From Candidatus Aminicenantota bacterium (GTDB taxonomy: Bacteria > Acidobacteriota > Aminicenantia > Aminicenantales > Aminicenantaceae), in NCBI GenBank assembly GCA_020344415.1, contig CP070825.1, positions 3,174,768 through 3,238,767 on the forward strand: a stretch of 64,000 bases of DNA. The letters are read 5' to 3'. Below the pieces are notes generated by a model. The model searched no databases, had not been told where the DNA came from, and saw only the letters and a program-made list of their open reading frames with translations. Positions 18,660-27,750 of the stretch are shown one piece after another (the first letter of the stretch is position 1; each line of letters opens with the position of its first letter). Made by a program: the position numbers and the translations under genes.

Positions 18660-20351
18660 ATGACTGAATCTGCTTGGATATTAAATCAGCCTCGTTCTGA
18701 AGCAAGATACCTTTCTACTGAGCTTGGCATTCCCCTTGAGATTGCTCAAATATTAACGAATCGCGGAGTCTCTACCCTGGAGGTCGCCCAAAAGTTTTTG
18801 TTTGGCAGCTTGAAAGATCTTCATGATCCTTATTTGATGAAAGGAATGAGAGAGGCAGTAGAGAGGATTAGAGAGGCAATTGCCAAGAGAGAAAAGATAA
18901 TTATTTTTGGTGATTATGATGTGGATGGAATTCTCTCTGTTGTCATCCTCATCAAGGCTCTCGAATCTCTCGGTGCTGATGCTGATTACTTTATCCCAGA
19001 TAGACTGAAAAAAGGCTATGGAATTAAAGATGAGTACGTTGAAATTGTCCTTGAAAGGGAAGCCCATTTAGTGATCAGTGTTGATTGCGGAATTAAAGCT
19101 ACGCAGTTTGCTAAAAGAGCGAGAGAAAAAGGGATCGACATTATCATAACTGACCACCATCAACCTGGTTCCCGGCTTCCTGAGGCACGAGCGATCTTGA
19201 ATCCTGTGCTCGGAGATTCGGGATATCCTGATAAACGATTAGCTGGCATCGGAGTTGTTTTTAAATTGCTTCAGGCTCTTTTCGAGATTGAGGGGAAACC
19301 CTCATCGCTTCTGCCCTATTTAAAACTTGTATCAATAGGAACAATAGCTGATATAGCAGATTTGAGGGGTGAAAATAGGCTTTTCGTGAAGTTTGGATTA
19401 AAAGGGCTTGAAAATGTCTCGAACACGGGACTCCAAAGCTTGATGGAGGTTTGTGGTTTAAGCGGTAAGAGAGTTACTGTTGGAGATGTTGGCTTCAGGA
19501 TTGGACCAAGGATAAATGCTGCGGGGAGAATGGGAATGACTGATTTGGCTGTACAGCTTTTCTTTGCAGATTCTGTGCCAGAAGCAGATGAACTTGTACA
19601 TCATCTTGATAAGCTGAACAGTGAAAGGCAGAAGACAGAGGAAAGAATCCATAAACAAGCGCTGGGCAGGATCAAGGCAAGATCTCTAGAAAAACGCTAT
19701 AAATTTTTGATATTGGGTTGCGAGGAGTGGCATCGGGGAGTTATAGGTGTGGTGACATCCCGGCTCAAAGATTTCTATCATAGGCCTGTGATCCTCTTCA
19801 GCTATAAAGATGGAAAAGCTTACGGCTCGGGGAGAAGCGTCAGCGAAATTCCTCTTATTGACAGCTTGGAAGAATGCAAAGATTTTTTCCTGAGTTATGG
19901 TGGACATACACATGCTGCAGGATGCGTGCTAGCGTTAGAGGATATGGCAGCGTTCAAAGAAGCTATCAATGCTTTTGCCAGCTCAAGAATAGACGATGAG
20001 CATTTAAGGAGAAAGATATACATAGATGCAATTATAGATTTTACAGATATCAATCTGTCTTTAATAGAGAATTATTCTCTCCTTTCTCCTTTTGGAGCAG
20101 GGAATCCGAAACCTGTTTTTTCAACCCAAAATGCCGTGGTCGTAGGGGAGCCTCACAAAATTCAGGGTAAACATAGCAGATTTCTTGTAAGACAGAATGG
20201 GAAGATTTTCAAGGCTCTGGGTTGGGGTCGAGATGATTGGGCAGAGAACCTCCAAAAAGGGGACAGAATTGATATGGTTTATTCGCTCCAGTTTTCGGAA
20301 TATTTGGGAGAAGAGGAGATCAGCCTTTCACTAGAGGATATAAAAAGATAA
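18660..20351 (+). CDS. recJ: Single-stranded-DNA-specific exonuclease RecJ
   Basis: 5'-3' single-strand exonuclease of recombination and repair. 563 residues, usual length. DHH-superfamily metal motifs: GDYDVDGI near residue 85, VDCGIK near 142, TDHHQPG near 164. The DHHA1 domain has SGRSVSEIPL and GGHTHAAGC near 420. The C-terminal OB-like part ends in a basic helix. ATG start in an A-rich context with no clear Shine-Dalgarno. lptC-type gene follows after 6 bases. Confidence 0.95.
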   Translation: MTESAWILNQPRSEARYLSTELGIPLEIAQILTNRGVSTLEVAQKFLFGSLKDLHDPYLMKGMREAVERIREAIAKREKIIIFGDYDVDGILSVVILIKALESLGADADYFIPDRLKKGYGIKDEYVEIVLEREAHLVISVDCGIKATQFAKRAREKGIDIIITDHHQPGSRLPEARAILNPVLGDSGYPDKRLAGIGVVFKLLQALFEIEGKPSSLLPYLKLVSIGTIADIADLRGENRLFVKFGLKGLENVSNTGLQSLMEVCGLSGKRVTVGDVGFRIGPRINAAGRMGMTDLAVQLFFADSVPEADELVHHLDKLNSERQKTEERIHKQALGRIKARSLEKRYKFLILGCEEWHRGVIGVVTSRLKDFYHRPVILFSYKDGKAYGSGRSVSEIPLIDSLEECKDFFLSYGGHTHAAGCVLALEDMAAFKEAINAFASSRIDDEHLRRKIYIDAIIDFTDINLSLIENYSLLSPFGAGNPKPVFSTQNAVVVGEPHKIQGKHSRFLVRQNGKIFKALGWGRDDWAENLQKGDRIDMVYSLQFSEYLGEEEISLSLEDIKR

Positions 20352-20357
20352 GAAGAC

Positions 20358-22208
20358 ATGAAGAAAACGAAATTTAGCTGGGCAAAAGGGATCAGGTTTT
20401 CAATCGCAGCTTTTTTTCTGGTTATTCTGGGTTTGATTTTAGAAAATTTCATAACTCAGTCAAAGCGACAGCCAGAAGTCTCCGTGAAATCAGAAGAGAT
20501 AACTCAGCAAAAAATCGAGAACAGAGAAAAGGTTGAGTATTTGGAAGTCGAAAGAGAGAAAGGAAATCTTCGGCTACGAGCTGATAAACAATACATCGGG
20601 GAAGATGATCGCTACCACTTAGAGGGAAACGTTGAAGTTGTTTTTTTAAAACGAAGAGAAGGCAAAGACATTTTTCTGTTTGGGGAAGAAGTCACTTATG
20701 ACAGGGAAGGGAATCACTTCTTCATTTCAGGTAAGGCTAGGATTAAACACAAAGATTTAGTAATTGAATCAATCTCCCTGAGTTATGATAAAGAAAAAGA
20801 ACTCTTCAGGAGTGATGAGGGTATAAATTTCTCTTCTGACCGAGCCTCGGGTTATGCGCAAAAGATGACCTATTCGCTCAAGCAGGAGAAGATAGTGCTC
20901 CAAGAAAAAATCCGTCTTGAAATGATACAAGATCAGGAATCTTCACTTCCCCTTGTTGCTGAAGCAAACAGGTTCGAGTATAGCAGAAAAAGCTCGAGCG
21001 GAAAATTGGAGGGAGATGTACGTCTTTTTCATGGAAAGAGTGAAGCTTACGCCGACATCTTGAGTTTTGTGTTGAGTTCGGATGAAGAACAAATTAAGAC
21101 TCTATTATTGAAAGGCAACGCCCGGGCTATTCTTATCGATGAAGAGACAGAAAATCAAAGGAGGGAGATAGAAGCTGAAGAGATTTTGCTTAAAGTTTTT
21201 CCGGATATTGCAGAAATTCATGAAGTCATAGCTAGGAAGGATTGTAACTATAAACTTTTTTCTTCTTCAGACGGATTTACCGAGGTCCATTCTGAATCTA
21301 TGAAATTCGTGTTGAATCGCGATGGAGGGCTGGAGAATTTTCACGCTAAAAAAAATACTCGGATGGTTACTCAGGAAGAGTCTTCTGAAGAACAGCAGAT
21401 TGTGACAGGAGATGAAATGCTTCTGGAAGGTAAAGCCAATATCCTCCAAGTTAAGGGGAAAGATAAATTTAGAGTTAAAGTCAAATCTTCACTAAGCGAA
21501 ATTTTCGCTAAAGAGGTCGATGTTTCTCTTGATGACAATATATTAGAAGCAAAGGGCGGAATCAAGGTCGTTCTTAAGGCTCAGGATAGGGAGGATTCTG
21601 TTGGCTTTTTTTCTAAAGCTCGGCCTGTTTTTATAACAGCCAAAGAAATGAGATTTTTGGAGGAGGAGAAGCGTTTCTTTTTTATGGGAAATACCAAAAT
21701 ATGGCAGGAGAATGATGTACTCCGTGCAGGCGAAATAATGCTTAATGCGGAGACGAGGAAAATTCTGTGCATACAGGGAGTAAAGGCCACTGTTCCTTAT
21801 AAACCCAAGGATAAGGAAGAAGAGAGGGTAGAAATATCGTCAGATGTCATGATTTTTAAGCCCGATGAGAATCTTGTTTCTTATAGAGAAAATGCTTCTT
21901 TAGGGGTTAAGGACATCAAGTTGAGAGCCCGGTCCATATCTGTCTATCTGAAGGAGGAGAAAGGAGAAATGAAGAAAATTTTCGCCCATGAGAATATCAT
22001 TGTTGAACAAGGTTCCAGAGAGGGACGAGGAAAAGAAGCCAGCTATGATATTGATGAAGAGATAATTGTTCTTTCAGGAAATCCTGTGCTGATAGAGAAA
22101 GATAAGGGAATGACCAGGGGTAACAAATTGACTTTTTACATATCCGATGGTAGAATCGCAGTTGAAAATAAAGACCGAGAGAGGTCGGTGACGGTAATAA
22201 AGTCGTGA
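20358..22208 (+). CDS. Large LptC/LptA-like periplasmic LPS-transport protein (fused, 616 aa)
   Basis: One N-terminal membrane anchor (about residues 12-31, FSIAAFFLVILGLILENF) is followed by about 580 residues of periplasmic beta-rich sequence. Repeated OstA-like units read as HLEGNVEVVF, FISGKARI, LEGDVRLFHGKS, LKGNARAIL, LEAKGGIKVVL, FFMGNTKIWQENDVLRAGEI and LSGNPVLIEKDKGMTRGNKL. LptC (about 190 aa) and LptA (about 180 aa) are normally separate jellyroll proteins that stack into the LPS bridge. This chain looks like an LptC anchor fused to several LptA-type units, in the position normally held by lptC-lptA just before lptB. The family call is good; the fusion reading is inference. Confidence 0.8.
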   Translation: MKKTKFSWAKGIRFSIAAFFLVILGLILENFITQSKRQPEVSVKSEEITQQKIENREKVEYLEVEREKGNLRLRADKQYIGEDDRYHLEGNVEVVFLKRREGKDIFLFGEEVTYDREGNHFFISGKARIKHKDLVIESISLSYDKEKELFRSDEGINFSSDRASGYAQKMTYSLKQEKIVLQEKIRLEMIQDQESSLPLVAEANRFEYSRKSSSGKLEGDVRLFHGKSEAYADILSFVLSSDEEQIKTLLLKGNARAILIDEETENQRREIEAEEILLKVFPDIAEIHEVIARKDCNYKLFSSSDGFTEVHSESMKFVLNRDGGLENFHAKKNTRMVTQEESSEEQQIVTGDEMLLEGKANILQVKGKDKFRVKVKSSLSEIFAKEVDVSLDDNILEAKGGIKVVLKAQDREDSVGFFSKARPVFITAKEMRFLEEEKRFFFMGNTKIWQENDVLRAGEIMLNAETRKILCIQGVKATVPYKPKDKEEERVEISSDVMIFKPDENLVSYRENASLGVKDIKLRARSISVYLKEEKGEMKKIFAHENIIVEQGSREGRGKEASYDIDEEIIVLSGNPVLIEKDKGMTRGNKLTFYISDGRIAVENKDRERSVTVIKS

Positions 22209-22211
22209 AAG

Positions 22212-22940
22212 ATGAAGGACTATTTAGAAGCTCTACAGCTAAAAAAGAGCTATCAAAAGAAAAGAGTGGTCGATGATGTTTCGATCAATGTCAAGAGAGG
22301 TGAAATTGTTGGGCTTTTGGGACCAAATGGAGCAGGCAAGACAACCATCTTTTCTCTAATTCTTGGTCTTATTCCTCAAGATTCTGGGCAAATCATTCTG
22401 GACGGAAAAGATATTACAGGACTTCCCATGTACACCAGAGCAAGAAAAGGGCTGTGTCTTCTTCCTCAGGAGCCATCCGCCTTTAGGAAGTTAAGCGTGG
22501 AGGATAATATCTTGTCGATAATGGAAACAATTCGACGCGTGTATTTTAGAGGCAACGGAGATCTAGCAAGGACTCTTGAGGAATTCGCTCTAAAAAAACT
22601 GGCTAAGGCAAAGGCTTTCACTCTATCTGGAGGTGAGAGGAGAAAGCTAGAGATTGCACGGGCATTGACTACAAAACCCGAGTTTATTCTTCTGGATGAG
22701 CCCTTCACAGGCATTGATCCTTTAACTATTCTAGATTTACAAGCCATTATCCTCTCTCTCAAGGATAGAGGAATAGGAGTGCTTGTGACAGACCATAGTG
22801 TAAGGGAAACATTAAAAATTACGGATAGAGCTTATATTATTGATAAGGGGAAAATATTGAAGGCGGGAACCCCGCAGGAATTGATCGATTCTGAAGAGGT
22901 GAGAAAGAGTTATTTAGGCGAGGAGTTTGATCTTTATTGA
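22212..22940 (+). CDS. lptB: LPS export ABC transporter ATPase LptB
   Basis: ATPase driving extraction of LPS by LptFG. 242 residues. Walker A GPNGAGKTT, Q-loop LLPQEPSAFRKLSVEDNI (the LptB-typical segment), signature LSGGERRKLEIARAL, Walker B FILLDEPFTGIDP, H-loop VTDHSVRETL. Starts 3 bases after the LptC/A-like gene and is followed by rpoN, the usual lptA-lptB-rpoN-hpf-ptsN order. Confidence 0.95.
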   Translation: MKDYLEALQLKKSYQKKRVVDDVSINVKRGEIVGLLGPNGAGKTTIFSLILGLIPQDSGQIILDGKDITGLPMYTRARKGLCLLPQEPSAFRKLSVEDNILSIMETIRRVYFRGNGDLARTLEEFALKKLAKAKAFTLSGGERRKLEIARALTTKPEFILLDEPFTGIDPLTILDLQAIILSLKDRGIGVLVTDHSVRETLKITDRAYIIDKGKILKAGTPQELIDSEEVRKSYLGEEFDLY

Positions 22941-22972
22941 GTATATAGATTAGGATTGAGGCAGATAGAGAC

Positions 22973-24469
22973 ATGGTTCTGAAACAGCGGATTGAACAGA
23001 AACAGGTTCAGAAATTAATCCTTGCTCCTGCGCTTCAGCAGGCCATAAAACTACTCCCATTAACAAACCTTGAGCTTATAGAGATTATTGATACAGAGCT
23101 TTCTCAGAATCCGATGCTCGAGGTTGCTGAAGAACCCGCGGATGAGAAATCAGAAGAAGGAAACCAGGAAGGTCTGAAGAGTAAAGAAGAGGTCGAAGAG
23201 GAACAGAAGAAGGTAAGAGAAGATGTTGAGATCGGAGAATCCAAGGAATCCTATGGAGAAGAACAAGAACAAGAGATAGATTACGAATCTTACTTTCATG
23301 AGTATTTTGATAATGGAATGCGCACTTATTTTTCAGAAGAGAAAGAGAGCCTTTCCCTAGAAAATATTCTCTCCCAAAGTCCTTCTCTTTGGGATCATCT
23401 GAATTGGCAAGCGAATTTAACTTTTTTCAATGAAAAAGACAGAGAGATTGCCCAATATATCATAGGAAATATCAATGAAGATGGTTATCTTACTACTTCT
23501 GTGGAAGAAGCAGCAAAAAAAATCGATGTCCCTGTGGATAAGATTAATGAAGTCAGAGAAGCAATCAAGAAATTTGATCCTATCGGCGCGGGAAGCTTGG
23601 ATCTCAAGGAAGCCCTGCTCACTCAAATGGATTATTTCGAGATTAAAGATAAGGTAACCCGGACAATCGTCTCCGATCATCTTTATCTCTTAGAAAAATC
23701 CAATTTTTCTCAGTTAGCAAAGGTTCTTAATATTCCTCTTTCAGGTGTCAAGAGCCATGTAGAAATCATTAAGCATCTGGAACCCACTCCGGGAAGGAAA
23801 TACAGCCAGGAGAAAACCTCTTATGTTGTTCCTGACATTGTAGTAAGCAAAGAAGGCAGTGAGTATAGAATTACCTTAAATAACGAAGGTTTGCCCCAGT
23901 TAAGGATTAACAATTACTACAAAAGGATTCTGGCTCGAGCTTCCAAGGATAATCTAGAGGCATACCGGTTCTTGAAAGAGAAGATGAAAAAGGCGTTCTG
24001 GTTTTTGCGAAGCTTGGACCAAAGGAACCAGACGATATTCAGAGTCGCTAAATACATCGTGGAGCAGCAGAAAGATTTTATTGAAAGAGGGATTGACTAT
24101 ATTAAGCCATTGACCTTAGTAGAGCTCGCCCAAGAATTGGGTGTTCATGAATCTACTGTGGGAAGAGTGGTCGCCAATAAATACATCACGACGCCTCGAG
24201 GGGTCTTTTCCCTTAAATACTTTTTCCACAAATCTCTTTCAGGGGATTTTGGGGAAGAGGTTTCTTCCCTAAGAGTTAAAGAGAAGATAAGAAAGCTCGT
24301 AGAAAGCGAGGATAAGAGCCATCCTTTGAGCGATATCGAGATAGGCGATATACTGGCGAAAGAAAGCTTCAAGATTGCCCGTCGGACTGTGGCAAAATAC
24401 AGAAAGCAGCTTAATATACCACCCTCACACATAAGAAAGAGAAAGTTTAGGATGGAGGAAGCTCAATGA
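22973..24469 (+). CDS. rpoN: RNA polymerase sigma-54 factor
   Basis: Alternative sigma factor reading -24/-12 promoters with enhancer-binding ATPases. 498 residues. Region I is glutamine-rich (LKQRIEQKQVQKLILAPALQ), followed by a strongly acidic region II (about residues 50-110). The core-binding domain has IAQYIIGNINEDGYLT. The helix-turn-helix has VHESTVGRVVANKYI with PRGVFSLKYFF, and the RpoN box reads ARRTVAKYRKQL at the end. A clean -24/-12 site is found at 62645-62661. No activator gene is in the window. Confidence 0.97.
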   Translation: MVLKQRIEQKQVQKLILAPALQQAIKLLPLTNLELIEIIDTELSQNPMLEVAEEPADEKSEEGNQEGLKSKEEVEEEQKKVREDVEIGESKESYGEEQEQEIDYESYFHEYFDNGMRTYFSEEKESLSLENILSQSPSLWDHLNWQANLTFFNEKDREIAQYIIGNINEDGYLTTSVEEAAKKIDVPVDKINEVREAIKKFDPIGAGSLDLKEALLTQMDYFEIKDKVTRTIVSDHLYLLEKSNFSQLAKVLNIPLSGVKSHVEIIKHLEPTPGRKYSQEKTSYVVPDIVVSKEGSEYRITLNNEGLPQLRINNYYKRILARASKDNLEAYRFLKEKMKKAFWFLRSLDQRNQTIFRVAKYIVEQQKDFIERGIDYIKPLTLVELAQELGVHESTVGRVVANKYITTPRGVFSLKYFFHKSLSGDFGEEVSSLRVKEKIRKLVESEDKSHPLSDIEIGDILAKESFKIARRTVAKYRKQLNIPPSHIRKRKFRMEEAQ

Positions 24470-24990
24470 ATATAAATTTCACTGCTCAACACGCAAACAT
24501 CACTCCCGAAATGAAGAAATACTGTGAGAGAAGGATGAAATCTCTTGAGAAGCTGTTTGGCTATAGAATAGATGCAAATGTCATTCTTTCTGTAGAAAAA
24601 TACAGGCATAAGGCAGAGATTAATATCAAAACAAGAAAGACGACCTTAAATGCAGTTGAGGAAACTCAAGATATGCAAAGCTCTCTTGGTTTGGCTTTTG
24701 ACAATATAGAGAAAAGGGCCAAAAAAGAGAGAGATAAATTAAGAGAGAAGAAAAGAAGAAAGAGGGGAGAGAAAGAAATCTTCTCTATTCCGATTGAGCC
24801 CGAAGAACGCCAGAAGCAAGTCATAAGAAGCCAGGATTATTCCTTGAAACCCATGTCGATTGAAGAAGCTATTATCCAATTTGATTTAGACAAAAAAGAA
24901 GTATTTGTTTTTAGAAAGTCAGGTTCCGAGAAATGGGCAGTTGTTTACAGAAGAAAAGACGGGAATTATGGCTTGGTGGAGCCTGAATAG
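24466..24990 (+). CDS. hpf: Long-form ribosome hibernation promoting factor
   Basis: Binds the 30S subunit and dimerises ribosomes into inactive 100S particles. 174 residues: N-terminal RaiA-like domain (MNINFTAQHANITPEMKKYC), a charged linker (KRRKRGEKE) and the C-terminal dimerisation domain (KPMSIEEAIIQFDLDKKEVF...VVYRRKDGNYGLVEP). The tail makes it the long form, not the short E. coli type. ATG overlaps the rpoN stop by 4 bases. Confidence 0.93.
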   Translation: MNINFTAQHANITPEMKKYCERRMKSLEKLFGYRIDANVILSVEKYRHKAEINIKTRKTTLNAVEETQDMQSSLGLAFDNIEKRAKKERDKLREKKRRKRGEKEIFSIPIEPEERQKQVIRSQDYSLKPMSIEEAIIQFDLDKKEVFVFRKSGSEKWAVVYRRKDGNYGLVEPE

Positions 24991-25080
24991 CCTGAATTAT
25001 TAGGCAGGAAATGCCGACGCTTTCTGCAATTAGAGTAGCAAATAGTGAATAATCAAGAATATATGTTTTTTGAGTGAAAA

Positions 25081-25557
25081 ATGACCTTGAAACTGCACAA
25101 TTTATTAATGCATGACATGATAATTACTGAACTGGAGTATCAGGATAGGGAATCTGTCCTTAAAGAGATGGTCAATTTCTTAAAGAAGAAGGATAGAATA
25201 TCTAAGGAGAAAGAGTTATACGAAAAACTTCTTCAGAGAGAAGAATTAGGAAGTACTGCCATCGGAGAAGGTGTCGCTATCCCCCACTGCAAGATAAAGG
25301 GCGTTAAAGATTCTATCGTTATGCTTGCCATTTCAAAGGAGGGTGTGAATTTCCAGTCTACTGATGGGAAGCCTTCACATGTTTTTTTCCTAGTGGTTTC
25401 CTCGCCTGATAATCCGAGTGTAAACCTTCAGATTTTAGCGGCTATTGCTCACCTTATCCGCAAATCAAGCTCTTTGATGAAAAAGATTCTTAAGGCCAAG
25501 AATGTCAGTGCTATTTTGGATGTCATTCATGAAGAAGAAAAGAAATTAGATGGGTAA
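25081..25557 (+). CDS. ptsN: PTS nitrogen-regulatory EIIA component
   Basis: EIIA-Ntr-type phosphocarrier, 158 residues. The phosphorylated histidine is His69 in GEGVAIPHCKI, and the LGSTAIG segment before it is family-typical. Regulatory rather than transport role is inferred from the absence of any EIIB/EIIC in the window. It lies 90 bases after hpf; the gap holds a small TGAATTATTAGG-type sequence but no clear promoter. Its end overlaps hprK by 8 bases. Confidence 0.93.
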   Translation: MTLKLHNLLMHDMIITELEYQDRESVLKEMVNFLKKKDRISKEKELYEKLLQREELGSTAIGEGVAIPHCKIKGVKDSIVMLAISKEGVNFQSTDGKPSHVFFLVVSSPDNPSVNLQILAAIAHLIRKSSSLMKKILKAKNVSAILDVIHEEEKKLDG

Positions 25558-26092
25558 TGAAAAGGGAACTTTAAAAATTTCCGGAGGATTACTCCAGATT
25601 TTTAACTTGGGTGTCCTTATCATAGGTGATAGCAGTATCGGGAAAAGTGAATGCGCATTAGAGCTTATTTCGCGCGGACATCGATTTATCTCTGATGATG
25701 TTGTCCAGATCAAGAGAAAGGCCAGTGGAAAATTAATAGGAACTGCTCCTCATCTTGTTCGTTATTACATGGAAATAAGAGGATTGGGAATTATCAATAT
25801 TAAAGAGATATTTGGAACTCAAGCTATCTGTAAGCAGACAGAGGTCGATTTGGCCATAAAGCTAGAAAAGTGGCGACAAGGGGAAGAGTACGATCGTCTT
25901 GGCCTGAAGCCTCCTGAATTCTTTGATATTTTGGGAGAGAAAATCCCGCAAATAAATATTCCTGTGGCGCCTGGAAGAAACATAGCAACTTTGATCGAGG
26001 TGGCCTGCAAGGTTCATGTTCTAGGGGAAAAGGGATACCATGCGCCTCAAGAAATTGTCAAAAAGCTAAACCGTATCCTTTCGGCTCGGTGA
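25550..26092 (+). CDS. hprK: Short HPr kinase/phosphorylase (catalytic domain only)
   Basis: Phosphorylates and dephosphorylates HPr on Ser46. The 180 residues hold only the catalytic domain. Walker A is GDSSIGKSE (residues 26-34), followed by HRFISDDVV and the family signature EIRGLGIINI, and NIPVAPGRN near the end. The usual N-terminal domain of about 130 residues is missing. Because the ATG lies inside the end of ptsN, this is a real short form like that of alphaproteobacteria, not a missed start. Target Ser46 exists in the HPr at 27751. Confidence 0.92.
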   Translation: MGNEKGTLKISGGLLQIFNLGVLIIGDSSIGKSECALELISRGHRFISDDVVQIKRKASGKLIGTAPHLVRYYMEIRGLGIINIKEIFGTQAICKQTEVDLAIKLEKWRQGEEYDRLGLKPPEFFDILGEKIPQINIPVAPGRNIATLIEVACKVHVLGEKGYHAPQEIVKKLNRILSAR

Positions 26093-26114
26093 ATTTAAAA
26101 GAAGGGGAAATAAG

Positions 26115-26972
26115 GTGAAGGAAGATAGATTCCTTATTATCACTGGCCTGTCGGGGTCAGGATAAACGGTAGTCAGCCGGTTTCTCGAAGATTTGGGATA
26201 TTATTGTATAGATAATCTGCCATCTAAGCTTATCCCAAGTTTAGTAGTTCTTTGGACAAGGAAAGAGGTGGAGATAGAAAAGGTAGCTCTCGTGATTGAT
26301 ATCAGAGAAGCCGGATTTACGGCATAATTTCCTAAGATTTTACAATTAATCAGAAAAAAAATATCTTCGCAGTTAATATTCCTTGACGCTTCTGATGAGA
26401 CCTTGGTTAAAAGATTTAGCGAAAGCAGGCGACCTCATCCATTGAAGAGAAAGAAATCTATATTGGAAAACGTTCGTTTAGAGAGAAAAAGATTAGGAGA
26501 GATTAAAAAGATGGCAGATGAGGTCATCGATACCACCGATATAGACATCCCTCGGCTTAAAGAACTTCTTACACGACGGTTCACAAAGAGAAAAGGCAGG
26601 AGGATGCAGATAGTTGTTATAAGCTTTGGCTATAAATATGGAATTCCTTTGGATTCAGATTTGGTTTTTGACACGAGATTTTTGCCGAATCCATTCTATA
26701 TTGATAGGCTGAGAAATAAGACAGGAAGGAGCAGGGAGGTCAGGGAATATGTCTTAAAATCAGCCGAAACAAAAAAATTCCTGAGTAGATTATACAGGTT
26801 TGTTGATTATTTGATACCCAACTTTATAGATGAGGGGAAGAGCTATTTGACTCTGTCTGTTGGGTGTACAGGCGGGAAGCATAGATCTGTCATTTTAACC
26901 GAGAAGTTGAGAGAGCACTTCAAGAGCAAAGACTTGAGCGCAAGGACTTACCATCGAGACATTTATAAATAA
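26115..26972 (+). pseudogene. rapZ: rapZ, interrupted by two in-frame TAA codons
   Basis: Read in one frame from GTG 26115, the product matches RapZ/YvcJ along its whole length (about 285 codons) but has TAA at 26163-26165 and 26325-26327. The first stop sits exactly at the Walker A lysine: GLSGSG-stop-TVVSRFLEDLG. A single change from AAA would create it. Between the stops DLGYYCIDNLPSKLIPSL is clear RapZ. After the second stop an open frame runs 26403-26972 from a TTG with SESRRPHPL and the C-terminal domain GCTGGKHRSV, complete to the end. In E. coli the C-terminal domain alone binds the small RNA GlmZ, so a truncated product could keep some function. Sequencing error is the main alternative. 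Confidence 0.85.
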
Positions 26973-27014
26973 TAAAATCTTCATATAAAAAGCCAATATA
27001 TTTAATAATTAAGT

Positions 27015-27201
27015 ATTGTATCCCGTTAGTGTCCCAACGTTTCTAAAATTAGAAAATTTGTATTGATATTATTGAAGTTACAGCATAAAAAATAGAAATT
27101 TTGTTTCAAATCGATTATGAGAAATTTTGATATATTTCATTTAATTTCAATAAATTACGCAAATTAATAGAATTTCTTTGGGACACTAATGATTGTATCC
27201 C
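27015..27201. mobile_element. MITE-like element flanked by a 10-bp direct repeat
   Basis: The gap 26973-27331 contains inverted ends TTAGTGTCCCAA (27026-27037) and TTGGGACACTAA (27178-27189), a perfect 12-base pair, around an AT-rich core with no gene. Directly outside lie two perfect copies of ATTGTATCCC, at 27015-27024 and 27192-27201, as expected of a target duplication. No transposase of any kind is encoded in the window. Confidence 0.7.
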
Positions 27202-27221
27202 CTTTATTAAAAAAAAAAGAA

Positions 27222-27290
27222 ATGGTAATATGTTTACCATCCCAGGCCTAGAGAAGGTGTTGACAGATTGAGAGGACACTCACAAATAAT
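27222..27290 (+). promoter_or_regulatory. Possible operator and promoter of the EIIA-ptsH-ptsI genes
   Basis: ATGGTAA (27222-27228) and TTACCAT (27234-27240) form a perfect 7-base inverted repeat with a 5-base centre. A consensus TTGACA follows at 27260-27265, with the best -10 candidate AATAAT at 27285-27290, a long 19-base spacing. The position suits transcription of the gene at 27332. The palindrome may be an operator; the promoter call is weak because of the spacing. Confidence 0.35.
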
Positions 27291-27331
27291 GATATGAGAT
27301 TTATTAGATTGAGATTGACGAGTTAACCAAA

Positions 27332-27736
27332 ATGATCGGAGGAGTTATCGTATCTCATGGAAAATTGGCTGAGGAACTCCTGAATGCCCTGACGATTATA
27401 TTAGGCGAGGCTGTGAATATAGAGGCCATTTCAATCGGATGGTATGATGATGTTGAAGAATCAAAAAAAAAGATTAGTAAAAGTCTAAAAAGAGTTGAAC
27501 AAAAAAATGGTGTAGTGATTTTTACTGATATGTTTGGAGGGACGGCGTCCAACCTGAGTTTTAGCTTTTTGAAGGATAATCAGGTGGAGATTATTACTGG
27601 AGTCAACCTCCCCATGCTTATTAAGTTTGTCTCCCTACAGAGAAGCCAGAATTTAAAAGAGGTAGCAAAAAAGGTGGTAGAACAGGGCAAAAAGAACATC
27701 CATCTTGCCAGCATCCTTTTAAGCTCCAAGCATTAA
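27332..27736 (+). CDS. PTS EIIA component, mannose/ManX family
   Basis: Single-domain EIIA-Man protein of 134 residues. The phosphorylated histidine is His9 in GGVIVSHGKLAEEL, and IFTDMFGGTASN (residues 66-77) is the family segment. In mannose permeases this domain is fused to EIIB and works with EIIC/EIID. Here it stands alone between rapZ and ptsH, as in many proteobacteria with a regulatory PTS. The likely phosphate donor is the HPr encoded 14 bases downstream. Confidence 0.88.
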   Translation: MIGGVIVSHGKLAEELLNALTIILGEAVNIEAISIGWYDDVEESKKKISKSLKRVEQKNGVVIFTDMFGGTASNLSFSFLKDNQVEIITGVNLPMLIKFVSLQRSQNLKEVAKKVVEQGKKNIHLASILLSSKH

Positions 27737-27750
27737 GATGAACGGAGCCG

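Noticed and set aside
26115..26972. TAA reassigned to an amino acid
   Set aside because: Many intact genes in the window end at TAA (for example ribD, hprK's neighbour ptsN and the helicase), and no other conserved gene has internal TAA.
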